From: Teredinibacter franksiae
GTDB lineage: Bacteria > Pseudomonadota > Gammaproteobacteria > Pseudomonadales > Cellvibrionaceae
Length of the DNA stretch: 64,000 nt
Assembly (NCBI RefSeq): GCF_014218805.1
Contig: NZ_JACJUV010000001.1
Coordinates: 2,430,501-2,494,500, forward strand
Direction of reading: 5' to 3'
The position numbers were made by a program, and so were the translations under genes. Below, piece by piece: positions 52,785-62,100 of this stretch (positions within the stretch are counted from its first letter, which is position 1; the number at the start of each line of letters is the position of its first letter). The notes under the pieces are model-generated. The model saw only the letters and a list, made by a program, of their open reading frames with translations. It searched no databases and was not told the DNA's origin.

Positions 52785-53408
52785 ATGCACGACTTTTTTC
52801 AGCAGGCAGTTTCCGGTTTTTTCCAGCAATCCATTATAGAACTCACGGCCGTTGCCCTGGCGGTGGCCTACTTAGTGTTAGCCATGCGCCAAAATATTTG
52901 GTGCTGGGCCTGCGCGTTTGTGAGTACGGCATTGTTCACTTGGGTGTTTTTTGACGTGTCCTTAGTGATGGAATCACTGCTAAATGTGTACTACATGGCA
53001 ATGGCTGTATACGGTTACAGAAGCTGGACACAAGGCAAAGACAATGGCCGTCAGCTATCTATCCGCTTTTGGACACCTGCGTACCACGTTTATGCGTTAT
53101 CATTAGTGGCAGTACTTACCCTGATGTCGGGCTATTTTCTCTCGCAGAAAACCGAGGCCGCTTGGCCTTATCTCGATTCTTTTACGACTTGGGGTGCCGT
53201 GGTAACCACGTATATGGTGGCCCGCAAAATTTTTGAAAACTGGATCTACTGGTTTGTTATTAATTCTGTGGCACTGTTTTTGTATATAGAACGCGGGCTG
53301 TACCCAACGGCGTTGTTGATGATGATATATCTCGTGCTCGTCATTATCGGCATTATCAGTTGGTCGCGGCAACTGGAACCGGTTCTTTCTGAAGAGGCAC
53401 CTATATGA
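52785..53408 (+). CDS. pnuT: PnuT-type thiamine permease (PnuC family)
   Basis: The 207-residue protein has seven hydrophobic helices and the PnuC pattern: IELTAVALAVAYLVLAMRQNIWCW with the W-rich CWACAFVSTALFTWVFF, MESLLNVYYMAMAVYGYRSW, and a C-terminal KIFENWIYWFVINSVALFLY. PnuC proteins carry nicotinamide riboside (PnuC), riboflavin (PnuX) or thiamine (PnuT) by facilitated diffusion, driven by phosphorylation inside the cell. The TPP riboswitch and the kinase gene next to it point to thiamine. Its stop overlaps the kinase start by four bases (ATGA). Confidence 0.92.
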   Translation: MHDFFQQAVSGFFQQSIIELTAVALAVAYLVLAMRQNIWCWACAFVSTALFTWVFFDVSLVMESLLNVYYMAMAVYGYRSWTQGKDNGRQLSIRFWTPAYHVYALSLVAVLTLMSGYFLSQKTEAAWPYLDSFTTWGAVVTTYMVARKIFENWIYWFVINSVALFLYIERGLYPTALLMMIYLVLVIIGIISWSRQLEPVLSEEAPI

Positions 53409-54244
53409 CAAATGAAGCGAGCAAGCAAAATCGTATACGGCTTGCTAACGCGCTGAGCACTTGGCACTCCTGGCATGTGGAGTTATCGTCACAGCCGCGC
53501 GTACTTCGTGATTTGAGTTCGGGTACAACCAATAGCAGCTATATTGTCGGCAGTGATAAACGCAAAGACGGCATTAGTTGGCCGGCCGGTAACCAAAAAA
53601 AATACTGTTTACGTTTAAACGCTGATAATTCAACCGTCTTGGGTATCAAGCGTGAAACTGAATATACAATACTGGAGCAACTGAAGGGCACCGGGCTCAG
53701 CCCCAAAATACTGCATTACAATACCAAGCTAGATTTTTGTGTGTTCGAATATATTACCGGTCGTAGCTGGTCGCGTAGCGACTTAACACGGTTAACACAA
53801 CGCCGACGGCTAGAAGAGCTACTTACTCAAGTGCAGCGTGTTAGGGTTAAGGTTCCCGCCTGCGATTACCTCGCCTACGTGCAGAATTATCTAAATCAAA
53901 TAGAACGGTTGGCGCCCGATTCTTTACGGGTTTTTGGTGACGCACTTCCGGAATTTTTAGCGGAGCTAAAAACCTTCATGGTCTCCGGCTGGACGCCAGT
54001 GCTCTGTCATCATGACCTAATTCCCGAAAATATTTTGGAAACCGATGATGGTTTAGTTTTGCTGGATTGGGAATATGCTAGCCTTGGGCATCCCGATTTT
54101 GATCAGCGCTATGTTCGCCATTGCCTCGACAGTCACTTTGAGCAAAGCCAGGGGTCGCTTCTGTCTGGTGATACCTTAGACAGGTTAATTTATTGGCTGG
54201 TAATACTGTGGCAGAAATTGGGTGGGTTGACAGTAAAAGCATAG
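53405..54244 (+). CDS. Thiamine kinase-like phosphotransferase (APH/choline kinase fold)
   Basis: The 279-residue protein has the aminoglycoside-phosphotransferase fold. The catalytic loop is LCHHDLIPENILETDDG and the metal-binding Asp lies in LVLLDWEYASLGHPDFD; the N-terminal lobe has RDLSSGTTNSSYIV. By context it should trap thiamine as thiamine phosphate (ThiK-like) after entry through PnuT. A choline kinase role is the alternative, but the riboswitch and the four-base overlap with pnuT argue for thiamine. It is the last gene of the operon and a bidirectional terminator follows. Confidence 0.85.
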   Translation: MTNEASKQNRIRLANALSTWHSWHVELSSQPRVLRDLSSGTTNSSYIVGSDKRKDGISWPAGNQKKYCLRLNADNSTVLGIKRETEYTILEQLKGTGLSPKILHYNTKLDFCVFEYITGRSWSRSDLTRLTQRRRLEELLTQVQRVRVKVPACDYLAYVQNYLNQIERLAPDSLRVFGDALPEFLAELKTFMVSGWTPVLCHHDLIPENILETDDGLVLLDWEYASLGHPDFDQRYVRHCLDSHFEQSQGSLLSGDTLDRLIYWLVILWQKLGGLTVKA

Positions 54245-54300
54245 TTTAGCAAGGCAGCTGAATTGATGGGGTCGTGTTGGTTAACTCGAGCCTATTGAAA

Positions 54301-54321
54301 TTAACCAGTACCCCTGGTTAA
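54301..54321. repeat. Eight-base perfect inverted repeat
   Basis: TTAACCAG and CTGGTTAA flank TACCC, a perfect hairpin 57 bases after the kinase gene and 13 bases ahead of the bidirectional terminator. It may add to transcription termination or be a protein site. Confidence 0.4.
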
Positions 54322-54334
54322 CACCAAGGCATAA

Positions 54335-54368
54335 AAAAAGCGACGCTCTATTTCGAGGGTCGCTTTTT
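54335..54368. terminator. Bidirectional intrinsic terminator
   Basis: AAAAAGCGAC pairs with GTCGCTTTTT, with an inner CTC/GAG stem across a one-base mismatch. T-runs follow on both strands, so it ends the thiamine operon (plus) and the bacterioferritin pair (minus). Confidence 0.88.
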
Positions 54369-54382
54369 CATATGTGGCAATT

Positions 54383-54850
54383 TTACATTTGCGATTGTAA
54401 ATAATTAGGCAATCCAATTTTTTGGATCAAGCCCAGTTGCTGCTCTAGCCAGTAAGCGTGGTCACGTTCGGTGTCGTCCAAGAGTACTTCTAGTATTTCA
54501 CGGGTAACGTAATCTTTTTCATCTTCACACAATGTAATGGCGTCTTTTAGGCCGCTGGCAACGGCGTATTCTACGTTAAGATCGCTTTGCAACATGGAGG
54601 GTACGTCGGTACCAATGCAAAGCCCGTCGCGGGTTACCATGTCTGGCCGGCCCTCGAGGAATAAAATACGCTCAATCAGTGCTTTGGCGTGCCCCTTTTC
54701 ATCATCAAATTCATGAGCTATACGCTCGTGAAGTTTGCTTAGGCCCCAGTCCGCATACATTTCAGAATGCACAAAGTATTGATCCATTGCTGCTAGCTCA
54801 AAAGCGAGTAACTTGTTAAGGGTTGTAATGACCTGAGTATTACCTTTCAT
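54383..54850 (-). CDS. bfr: Bacterioferritin, ferroxidase-type subunit without heme Met
   Basis: Bacterioferritin forms a 24-subunit shell that oxidises and stores iron. This 155-residue subunit keeps the ferroxidase ligands: Glu in AFELAAMDQYF, the HEFDDEKGH Glu and His, and Glu and His in DDTERDH. The position of the heme ligand Met52 of E. coli Bfr (in IDEMKHAD) is Lys here (DDEKGHAK), so it should not bind heme between subunits. The gene follows the other bfr gene by 15 bases, with a GAGG site before its ATG. Confidence 0.88.
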   Translation of the reverse strand: MKGNTQVITTLNKLLAFELAAMDQYFVHSEMYADWGLSKLHERIAHEFDDEKGHAKALIERILFLEGRPDMVTRDGLCIGTDVPSMLQSDLNVEYAVASGLKDAITLCEDEKDYVTREILEVLLDDTERDHAYWLEQQLGLIQKIGLPNYLQSQM

Positions 54851-54865
54851 TTTATAACCTCGTAT

Positions 54866-55342
54866 TTAATCGCTTTCGGATATTTGTGACTGCAGGTAAT
54901 TTTGAATACCTGTATTGTCCACTAGGTGTTGTTGGGTTTCCAGCCAATCTAGGTGTGTCTCTTCATATTCAAGAATATTTTCAAGCAGGCCGCGGCTTAC
55001 ATAGTCTTTTTCCTGCTCACAGGTGCCGATAGCTTGTTTAAGTTGGTCAATGGCTTGGTGTTGAAATGTTAAATCCAGTGCCAGTATTTCTTCGGGATTT
55101 TCGCCCACCAGCAGAGAGTTTAGTTTTTGTAAATTGGGTAAACCCTCAAGCATGAGAACGCGTTCAATGATCTCATCGGCTTGCTTCATATCCTTTATAC
55201 TTTTTTTGTAGCAGATATGATCGAGATTTTCGAATCCCCAATTCTTAAACATTCGGGCGTGGAGAAAATAGCGATTAATAGATGTTAACTCAGTGGTCAA
55301 TACGCCATTGAGTGTGTCGAGAGTAAGGGCGCTGGATTTCAT
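54866..55342 (-). CDS. bfr: Bacterioferritin, heme-type subunit with degenerate ferroxidase site
   Basis: This 158-residue Bfr subunit keeps the heme-ligand Met (KDMKQAD) but has lost the neighbouring ferroxidase ligands: Glu51 is Asp and His54 is Gln. Other ligands (Glu in TTELTSINRYF; Glu and His in YEETHLDWLE) remain. It therefore complements the other subunit, one providing heme and the other the di-iron site, as in mixed Neisseria or Pseudomonas-type bacterioferritins. Its ATG has a perfect AAGGAGG ribosome site and it is the first gene of the pair. Confidence 0.88.
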   Translation of the reverse strand: MKSSALTLDTLNGVLTTELTSINRYFLHARMFKNWGFENLDHICYKKSIKDMKQADEIIERVLMLEGLPNLQKLNSLLVGENPEEILALDLTFQHQAIDQLKQAIGTCEQEKDYVSRGLLENILEYEETHLDWLETQQHLVDNTGIQNYLQSQISESD

Positions 55343-55890
55343 GGCTGGAACCTCCTTGCGGTAAGACGGTTGGGCGTGGCCCTAAAACCCGAATGTATGG
55401 TGGTGTAAGTTCGCATAAGTGTAATCGATAGCCGCCCAAAAACAAAAAATATCTTTATATTTCAACAGGATAGGGAATGCGAATGATTAAGATTAATTCG
55501 TTTAATCTTAGTGCTAATTGCCCCAGAAAAAAGAACGACGACTGAAAAAACACTGGATTGACACTATAGTATGAGTATATGAGCGGTAAGTGCGCGCGCC
55601 TTGCGGCTGTTGGCGCCAAAAATCTCTTTGGCGCACAAAAATACAGTGGTTCGCCTTGCTCTATACTCAAATAGAAATCGGTAATAGAAGCGGCCTAGTA
55701 TACGTCTGCGGTAGTAGCGTATTACGGAGACCGAAGCATACCGTGAGGACGTGCCAAGTTACGGATCTAAATGTAGATAAACACAAACCAAGTGACTCAA
55801 AATGAACGGTATGGATCGTATACAGTTTTCTGCCTTGCTGAGCGAAAAGCGCATTCGACAGAGGCGCCGATAATGGTGTAAACGGGCCGG
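55343..55890. other. Gene-free region between bfr and the c-di-GMP cluster
   Basis: These 548 bases hold the divergent promoters of the bacterioferritin pair and the first diguanylate cyclase. Short ORFs (up to 71 codons) occur on both strands without recognisable motifs. TTGGCGCC at 55612 and TTTGGCGC at 55627 form a loose hairpin. No gene is supported. Confidence 0.4.
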
Positions 55891-57663
55891 ATGAAATCCA
55901 ATTATTTTACGGTTGTTCGCTTTATTATGGCGCTGGCTACAGTGCTAGCGATTTTTGCACAGCCGTACATTCCGCCGAAAAAATTACTGCTTCACCCTAA
56001 CACCAAAAATTTCCCTTCAATTTTTGCACCTCAGAATGCTTTTCGTGGCAGTGTGGTGCGCTGGGTGGACCGTGCCAATTACGAACTGCTCTGCGAATTC
56101 CAAGAGTTGGATGGCTATCAATCCTGTGGGTTTACGCTTGCGTGGAATACGGCGGAGAAAGAGCAGTTAATCTGTGACAGTGCAGCCTCCGATGAAGATG
56201 GCGACGGTTGGGGGTGGGAAAACGACGCTAGCTGTATTGTGCGCATAGAAGATCGAAGTGCCAGCACCATTGTCGAAATAGAAGATTCGCCGCCGCCAGA
56301 GTGTGGCCCCGAGGCTGTTGATCCAGACGGCGATGGCTGGGGATGGGAGTATGATCGAAGTTGTATTATACCCGCCCCGTCGCTACCAACGTCTCAGCCT
56401 GCCGCGCAAGTAATCACATTTCCCGCTTGTACCGGTGAAAATCATGACCCAGACGACGATGGTTGGGGCTGGGAGAATGGCCAGAGCTGTATTGCCGTAG
56501 AAACCGGTGAGAAAGCGACGGGCGACCAGGGGGATGCTCCCGAATGCTCTAGCGCAGCAAAAGACCCCGACGGAGACGGTTGGGGTTGGGAGAATCATCG
56601 TTCCTGCATTTTTTCCGAGCTAGTCGCCCAGCCCCACCTTACTCGGGAAAATGTCGCGGGTATCGATCTGTCGGCGTACGACGGCATTGAAGTGGAAGTG
56701 TTTTACGAAGGGCGTGCCGAACACCTTCGTATCAATATGGTTAATTTTGATATGGCCTACGGGGCAAAAGGCGGGACATTTTCGGAAAAATTTATGTCGG
56801 CTTTTGTGCGCGCTGAAGATTTAAGGGCTGGTGCTGCGTTTGTGAAGCTTAATGAATTTAGTGTGCCGGAGTGGTGGGTGAAGGAGTCCAACGCAATTCG
56901 TGAACACGCTGCACCGGATTTCACTAACATTGTCGCGGTAGGGGTAGACCTGCTGGATGTCGGCATACATAAAATGAGAGTCGAGCGTATGGAGCTCGTG
57001 GGTGAGCGAATCTCACGTAAAGATTTTCTCATGTTGTTGATGGTGTTGTGGGGTGCGGTATTACTAGTAGAAGTGGCGACTCGCTATTATCTTCTCCGCC
57101 GCACAACACTGAGAAGTGAACACCAATTAGCTAGCCTTACCACCAGAGCGGTGCAGCTGGAGGTGGAAAAGTCTGCATTGCATTCGCGTGCGGTAACCGA
57201 TCCATTAACGGGCATAAACAATCGCTCAGGTTTTCTACGGGATGTTAAAAGTGCTTATAGTCAGGGCAGCGCCCCTTGTATTGGTTTGTTGTTGCTCGAT
57301 TTAGATCACTTTAAGGCTATTAACGATGATCATGGCCACGAGATGGGCGATAAAATATTGAAGGAGTTTGCCCAAATTGTTGACGGAAACACTCGGCGAG
57401 ATGAAACCCTGGCTCGTTGGGGCGGAGAAGAATTTGTGTTACTTGTGCCCAATGTGTCGGCCGGACAGCTTTCCGAGTTAGCAGACAAGTTACGCCGGGT
57501 GGTGGCTAACCATATATTTGCCGGTGAACAAAATATACGTATAACCACCAGTGTCGGCGGTGCCCTTGATATTGGAGATCTTGATTTTGAGGCGTTGTTT
57601 AAGCGTGCTGATATGGCACTCTATCGGGCAAAAACAGTACGTAATCAATTTGTGCTCGGCTAA
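55891..57663 (+). CDS. Diguanylate cyclase with periplasmic sensor carrying four CBM10-like repeats
   Basis: The 590-residue protein has an N-terminal membrane helix, a periplasmic sensor (about residues 35-365), a second helix (DFLMLLMVLWGAVLLVEVA), a short coiled coil and a C-terminal GGDEF domain. The GGDEF domain has DLDHFKAIND and an intact GGEEF, so it should make c-di-GMP; its inhibitory RxxD site is RRDE. Inside the sensor, residues 95-239 hold four repeats of the form C-x19-C with DGDGWGWEN, resembling the second half of CBM10. The sensor around them matches that of the next gene. The repeats suggest that the protein senses a polysaccharide or other glycan. Confidence 0.9.
   Translation: MKSNYFTVVRFIMALATVLAIFAQPYIPPKKLLLHPNTKNFPSIFAPQNAFRGSVVRWVDRANYELLCEFQELDGYQSCGFTLAWNTAEKEQLICDSAASDEDGDGWGWENDASCIVRIEDRSASTIVEIEDSPPPECGPEAVDPDGDGWGWEYDRSCIIPAPSLPTSQPAAQVITFPACTGENHDPDDDGWGWENGQSCIAVETGEKATGDQGDAPECSSAAKDPDGDGWGWENHRSCIFSELVAQPHLTRENVAGIDLSAYDGIEVEVFYEGRAEHLRINMVNFDMAYGAKGGTFSEKFMSAFVRAEDLRAGAAFVKLNEFSVPEWWVKESNAIREHAAPDFTNIVAVGVDLLDVGIHKMRVERMELVGERISRKDFLMLLMVLWGAVLLVEVATRYYLLRRTTLRSEHQLASLTTRAVQLEVEKSALHSRAVTDPLTGINNRSGFLRDVKSAYSQGSAPCIGLLLLDLDHFKAINDDHGHEMGDKILKEFAQIVDGNTRRDETLARWGGEEFVLLVPNVSAGQLSELADKLRRVVANHIFAGEQNIRITTSVGGALDIGDLDFEALFKRADMALYRAKTVRNQFVLG
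56173..56607 (+). repeat. Four CBM10-like mini-repeats inserted in a sensor domain
   Basis: Cysteine pairs at residues 95/115, 138/158, 180/200 and 219/239 are each exactly 20 residues apart and enclose D(P)DGDGWGWE and a final SCI. The repeats are separated by variable Pro/Ser/Thr/Glu-rich linkers. The core GWGWEN...SC matches the end of CBM10 modules. Acidic DxDGDG residues resemble a calcium loop. Confidence 0.85.
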
Positions 57664-57852
57664 TTGTTTAAACAGGTATATCCACGGCTTTCTAGGAACA
57701 GTGATATTGGATAGCGCAACAATCAGTACTTGAAGGAACGAATGAACGAACTCGACACCGAGTATATAAAGCCAATGTCCGGCACCCGCTGGAATATTTG
57801 CGCTAAAAAACTTAAGTAGGAAGGCCTAAATGTGTGATTACAGGTGCCAGGT

Positions 57853-59133
57853 ATGAGGCTGGGTCGCTACGCTCAAGTAAGAAATGTGGCGTTGGTCATT
57901 ACTCTAGTAGTTTTGATTGGCCATTATTTTTTGCCGGAAAAGCGTGAGTTACTCTACCCCTCTGACACGGGTGTTACACAGCTTTATGGTCACTTCGACC
58001 CCAAAACCGGCCAGTCCTCTCGCTGGACAGACGAAGCGAAAAGTTCTTGGACCTGCATTTTTAAGGTAACAGATGTTGTTGGATGCGGTTGGGATGTCTA
58101 CTGGGACCCAGATATCAGTAAGGGCAAAAATTTTGGTGCTTATGAGGGTGTAGAGGTGCATATGCGTTACAGCGGTTCGGCAACGAGAATTCGCGTGTAC
58201 ATGCGTAATCACAACCCGGTTTATGCGGTTTCAAATAAAAGAGAAAGCGGCAAATTTTTAAGTATGACTTTTAGAGTTGAAGAAACTATTACACCTATAC
58301 GCATTAAGCTATCGGAATTTAATGTAGCCGACTGGTGGATAACAGAAAGTAATGTACGGAGACAGTGGTCGAGCCCCGAATTCGACAATATCACTAAGGT
58401 GGGCGTCGATTTTATTGAATTTGGCACTCACAATGTTGAAATCAATAAAGTCTTTTTGGTGGGAAAGTGGGTAAGAACAGAAACGTTATTTTTGCAGATA
58501 TTCACATTCTGGTTGTCGACTTTTTTATTGGAAGGTATTTTTCGCTTTTACTCACTGTATAAAAAAGCCGATCATGAACGCGACCTTATTCGCGAACTGC
58601 GAATACGTGAATACAATATGGAAATAGAAAAGGAAGATCTGCAGGAGCTGGTAGATCGAGATCCACTTACCGAAGCGCTTAACCGCAATGGTCTTGAATC
58701 CAAGATAAAATTATTATACGGGCTGGATTCGGCTTTCTCCTGTTATGGTTTGATGGTATTGGATCTTGACTATTTTAAGCGCATAAATGATGCCTGGGGA
58801 CACGACCTAGGCGACAAAGTATTAAAAATGCTTGCTGTTAGCGTGCAGTTAAGCCTGCGTCACGGGGATGTGTTAGCGCGCTGGGGTGGGGAAGAATTTA
58901 TTGTGGTGTGCCCTATTGCTGAACAAGCGCCACTTGCGGACTTTGCTGAAAAATTACGTCTGGTCGCCAGCGAATGTCGAGTGGAGGGAGAGCCCGAAAT
59001 AGTGATTACCACCAGTATTGGCGTTAGCGTTGCGCAGCGAGGTGAATCATTCGACAAAGTATTCCGCCGAGCGGATTCAGCCCTGTACAAAGCAAAGGCC
59101 AATGGTCGAAACTGTGTGGAGTTCGAACTTTGA
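57853..59133 (+). CDS. Diguanylate cyclase with the same sensor domain, without the repeats
   Basis: The 426-residue protein has an N-terminal membrane helix (ALVITLVVLIGHYFL), a periplasmic sensor of about 170 residues, a second helix, a coiled coil and a GGDEF domain. DLDYFKRIND and GGEEF are intact and an RHGD inhibitory site is present, so it should be an active, feedback-controlled cyclase. The sensor aligns with that of the preceding gene: Cys pair (TCIF / VGCGW), YEGVEVHMRYSG, ADWWITESNVRRQW and a final KVFLVG. I start at ATG 57853, with AGGT upstream. Its stop overlaps the TTG start of the next gene. Confidence 0.9.
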   Translation: MRLGRYAQVRNVALVITLVVLIGHYFLPEKRELLYPSDTGVTQLYGHFDPKTGQSSRWTDEAKSSWTCIFKVTDVVGCGWDVYWDPDISKGKNFGAYEGVEVHMRYSGSATRIRVYMRNHNPVYAVSNKRESGKFLSMTFRVEETITPIRIKLSEFNVADWWITESNVRRQWSSPEFDNITKVGVDFIEFGTHNVEINKVFLVGKWVRTETLFLQIFTFWLSTFLLEGIFRFYSLYKKADHERDLIRELRIREYNMEIEKEDLQELVDRDPLTEALNRNGLESKIKLLYGLDSAFSCYGLMVLDLDYFKRINDAWGHDLGDKVLKMLAVSVQLSLRHGDVLARWGGEEFIVVCPIAEQAPLADFAEKLRLVASECRVEGEPEIVITTSIGVSVAQRGESFDKVFRRADSALYKAKANGRNCVEFEL

Positions 59134-62100
59134 GACTTCTAATGGGGTTATTTATAGCCGTAATGTACGCCTCCAGTTGGGCCGGCATTCACCGGGTTCA
59201 CCCAATGTATTTGGAAGAAAACGAGCGCTCAGATATTGTTTCAGCGGTGGCTACAGATCAATACGGATATCTTTGGCTGGCATCCGATAGCGGTCTTAAG
59301 CGCTACGATGGGTATGGCTTTAAAGTATTTTCTGGTGACGGCAGCGAGCCCGGCGTAATAGGCACCAGTTTTATTAATACCTTAATGATCGATTCCCAGC
59401 AGCGACTTTGGGCGGCAGGTACAAATCTAAATGTATTCGACCCTAAAACGGAGACGTTTTCCACTTTTATAGTGGCCGGCAATACCGCTATTAGAGCAAT
59501 ATACGAAGACGCCAACGGCATATTTTGGTTGGGTGGGGAGGGATTTGGACTAACCAGCTTCAACCCCGATACCGGCGAAGTTTTACAGCGACTGTTTAAT
59601 AATACTAATAAGGGTTTTATCCGCAAAATTATTGCCAAAAAAGGTTCGGAAGAAATATGGGTGGCGTCTGGTGCTGGCCTGTACTTGTTTAATTTGCGAA
59701 ATCAAGCTTACCGTACCTACGAACTTCCGCTAAATTTTGCCTTTGGCGAAATCACCATTCGCGACTTGAAAGAGGATGACGATGGATTTTTATGGGTGGC
59801 CAGTAATGACGGTTTATTCGTACTCAATCCAGACACGGGTACCTATACACGCTATTCAACCGAAAGCGATTCGCCGCATGTACTGGCTACGAATGCGCTT
59901 TGGAGCCTGCAAAAAGATAGTCTAGGCCGTATATGGATAGGTACGGATAAAAAAGGCGCATACCGTTACGATAAGCGGCGTGGAACCATGGAATACCTGC
60001 CGTCCTCTACACACAACAACTTTCATCTTCCCCCTGGGCCAATAGACGATATACATATTGAAGACAGCGGCACTGTATGGTTTTCGGTAGGCTCATATGG
60101 CATGTACCGCGTAAGCGAGTATGTGGAAAAGTTTCGTTCGTACCAACACAACCGGGAGGATGCGCGCTCGTTAGCGTTCGACAATGTACTTGGTATGCTG
60201 GAAGACCGCGACGGTAATATTTGGATCGCTACCGATGGCGGAGGTCTAGACAAATTCGACACGCGTACACAACAGTTCACACACTTGCGTCACGACCCGG
60301 CTGATCCATCGAGTATCTCAACTGATTCTGTATTGGCTTTAGCAGAAGACGCAAAGGGCTACATTTGGATAGGAACTTGGGGTGGCGGTTTAAATCGGTT
60401 AAACCCTAAAACCGGAAAAATCAAAAGAATATTGCGCAACCCCACCGCCGATAAAAACAAAACACTGGCAAACAATAACGTGTTTCGCATAGTGGTTATG
60501 GAGGACCAACGCCTACTGATGAGCATATGGCGACGAGGCCTGCAAATTTACAACCCTGTAGACGGTACTTTCGAAGCGTTTTTCCCCCTTGATGCCGAGA
60601 ATTTGGACTGGATTCGAAATTTCTCCGTAAACGATATCGTTGCCATTGATAGCGAAACATTCTGGATTGCGGGTTTCCAGGGGCTGGAATTATTTTCATT
60701 GAAAGACAAAATTTTCAAAGCTGCAGCCGAGGATATTACCGAGGCGATTAACGATATTCATGTAGATAGAAACGGCATTGTTTGGCTGGCCAGTAATGCC
60801 GGATTTTATCGATACTCACCCGCAACTCTGGGGATTGAAAAATTTACAACCGAAAACGGGTTGGCCGACGATTACGTGGTATCCATTGAAGAAGACGACT
60901 TGGGCTACTTATGGTTGGGTACACGCGATGGTTTAAGCCGTTTTAATCCGCGCACTCAAGAATTTTTGTCGTTTGATGTTTCTGATGGGCTGGCCAGCAC
61001 CGATTTTAACCGGTATAGCCAATTGAAAACCCGCGACGGGCGTATGTATTTTGGTGGTACTACAGGTTTTAGCAGCTTCGACCCCGCACATCTTCCGCGA
61101 AACGAGCACGCGCCTTCTGTACACCTTACAGGGCTGAGGCTCGCACAGAAAATAATTGATTCCGGTACAAACGATTGGCTGCCTAATTCCATTGACCATA
61201 CTGAAGAGCTACGCTTGCCCTATAGTCAGCGTGATATTGCATTTGATTTTACCGCGTTAAATTATATTTCTCCTTTAAAAAATCGCTATCGCTATCGTCT
61301 GCTCGGCCTGGAAAATGAGTGGCGCGATGTGTCAAGTTCCGAGAGGCGTGTGCGCTACACTAACCTCGACGCGGGTACCTATACATTCCAGGTGTTAGGG
61401 TCCAACAACGAAGACGTTTGGTCTGGCGCGGCCAAAGAGCTACGCTTGAAAATCTTGCCGGCCTGGTGGGAAACCTGGTGGGCTAGGTTGATGTGGATCT
61501 GTTGTTTTTTATTAATTCTGTACGGTTTCAGCTATTTACGCTTACGTAGTAATAAGCGGCGCGAAAAAGAGCTTGAATTAATGGTGGGCGAGCAAACGGC
61601 AATGATTAAGCGCGCAAATCGCGCCGTTGTGCAATTGAATTCGGAATTGGAGCAGCGGGTTGCGCATCGAACCCAAGAGCTGGAAACGGAAATAGAAGAG
61701 CGTAAAGAATCGGAAGAGCGTGCCAATTATATTGCTTATCACGATTCTCTTACCGGGTTAAAAAATCGTGCGTGGTTACTGAACCACTTGGATCATCGCT
61801 TAATGCAATGTCGAGAGAGCGATACTGAATTTTCATTGTTTTTTATTGGCGGAGACCGATTTCGAAAAATTAACGATACCCATGGCCACATACTTGGGGA
61901 TAAACTGTTATTGGCCGCTTCTGATCGTTTAAAAAGATTGCTGCCTGAAGGCGAGCATGCCGTAAGACTTGGTAGCGATGAGTTTACCGTGGTGATCGAC
62001 GAGGTTACCGGAACGGAGCGCACTTTCGATTTGGCAGAGCAGATAATTGTCGCTTTTAGTGAACCCTTTATTATTGAAAAAATTCGTATGAATTTCAGTG

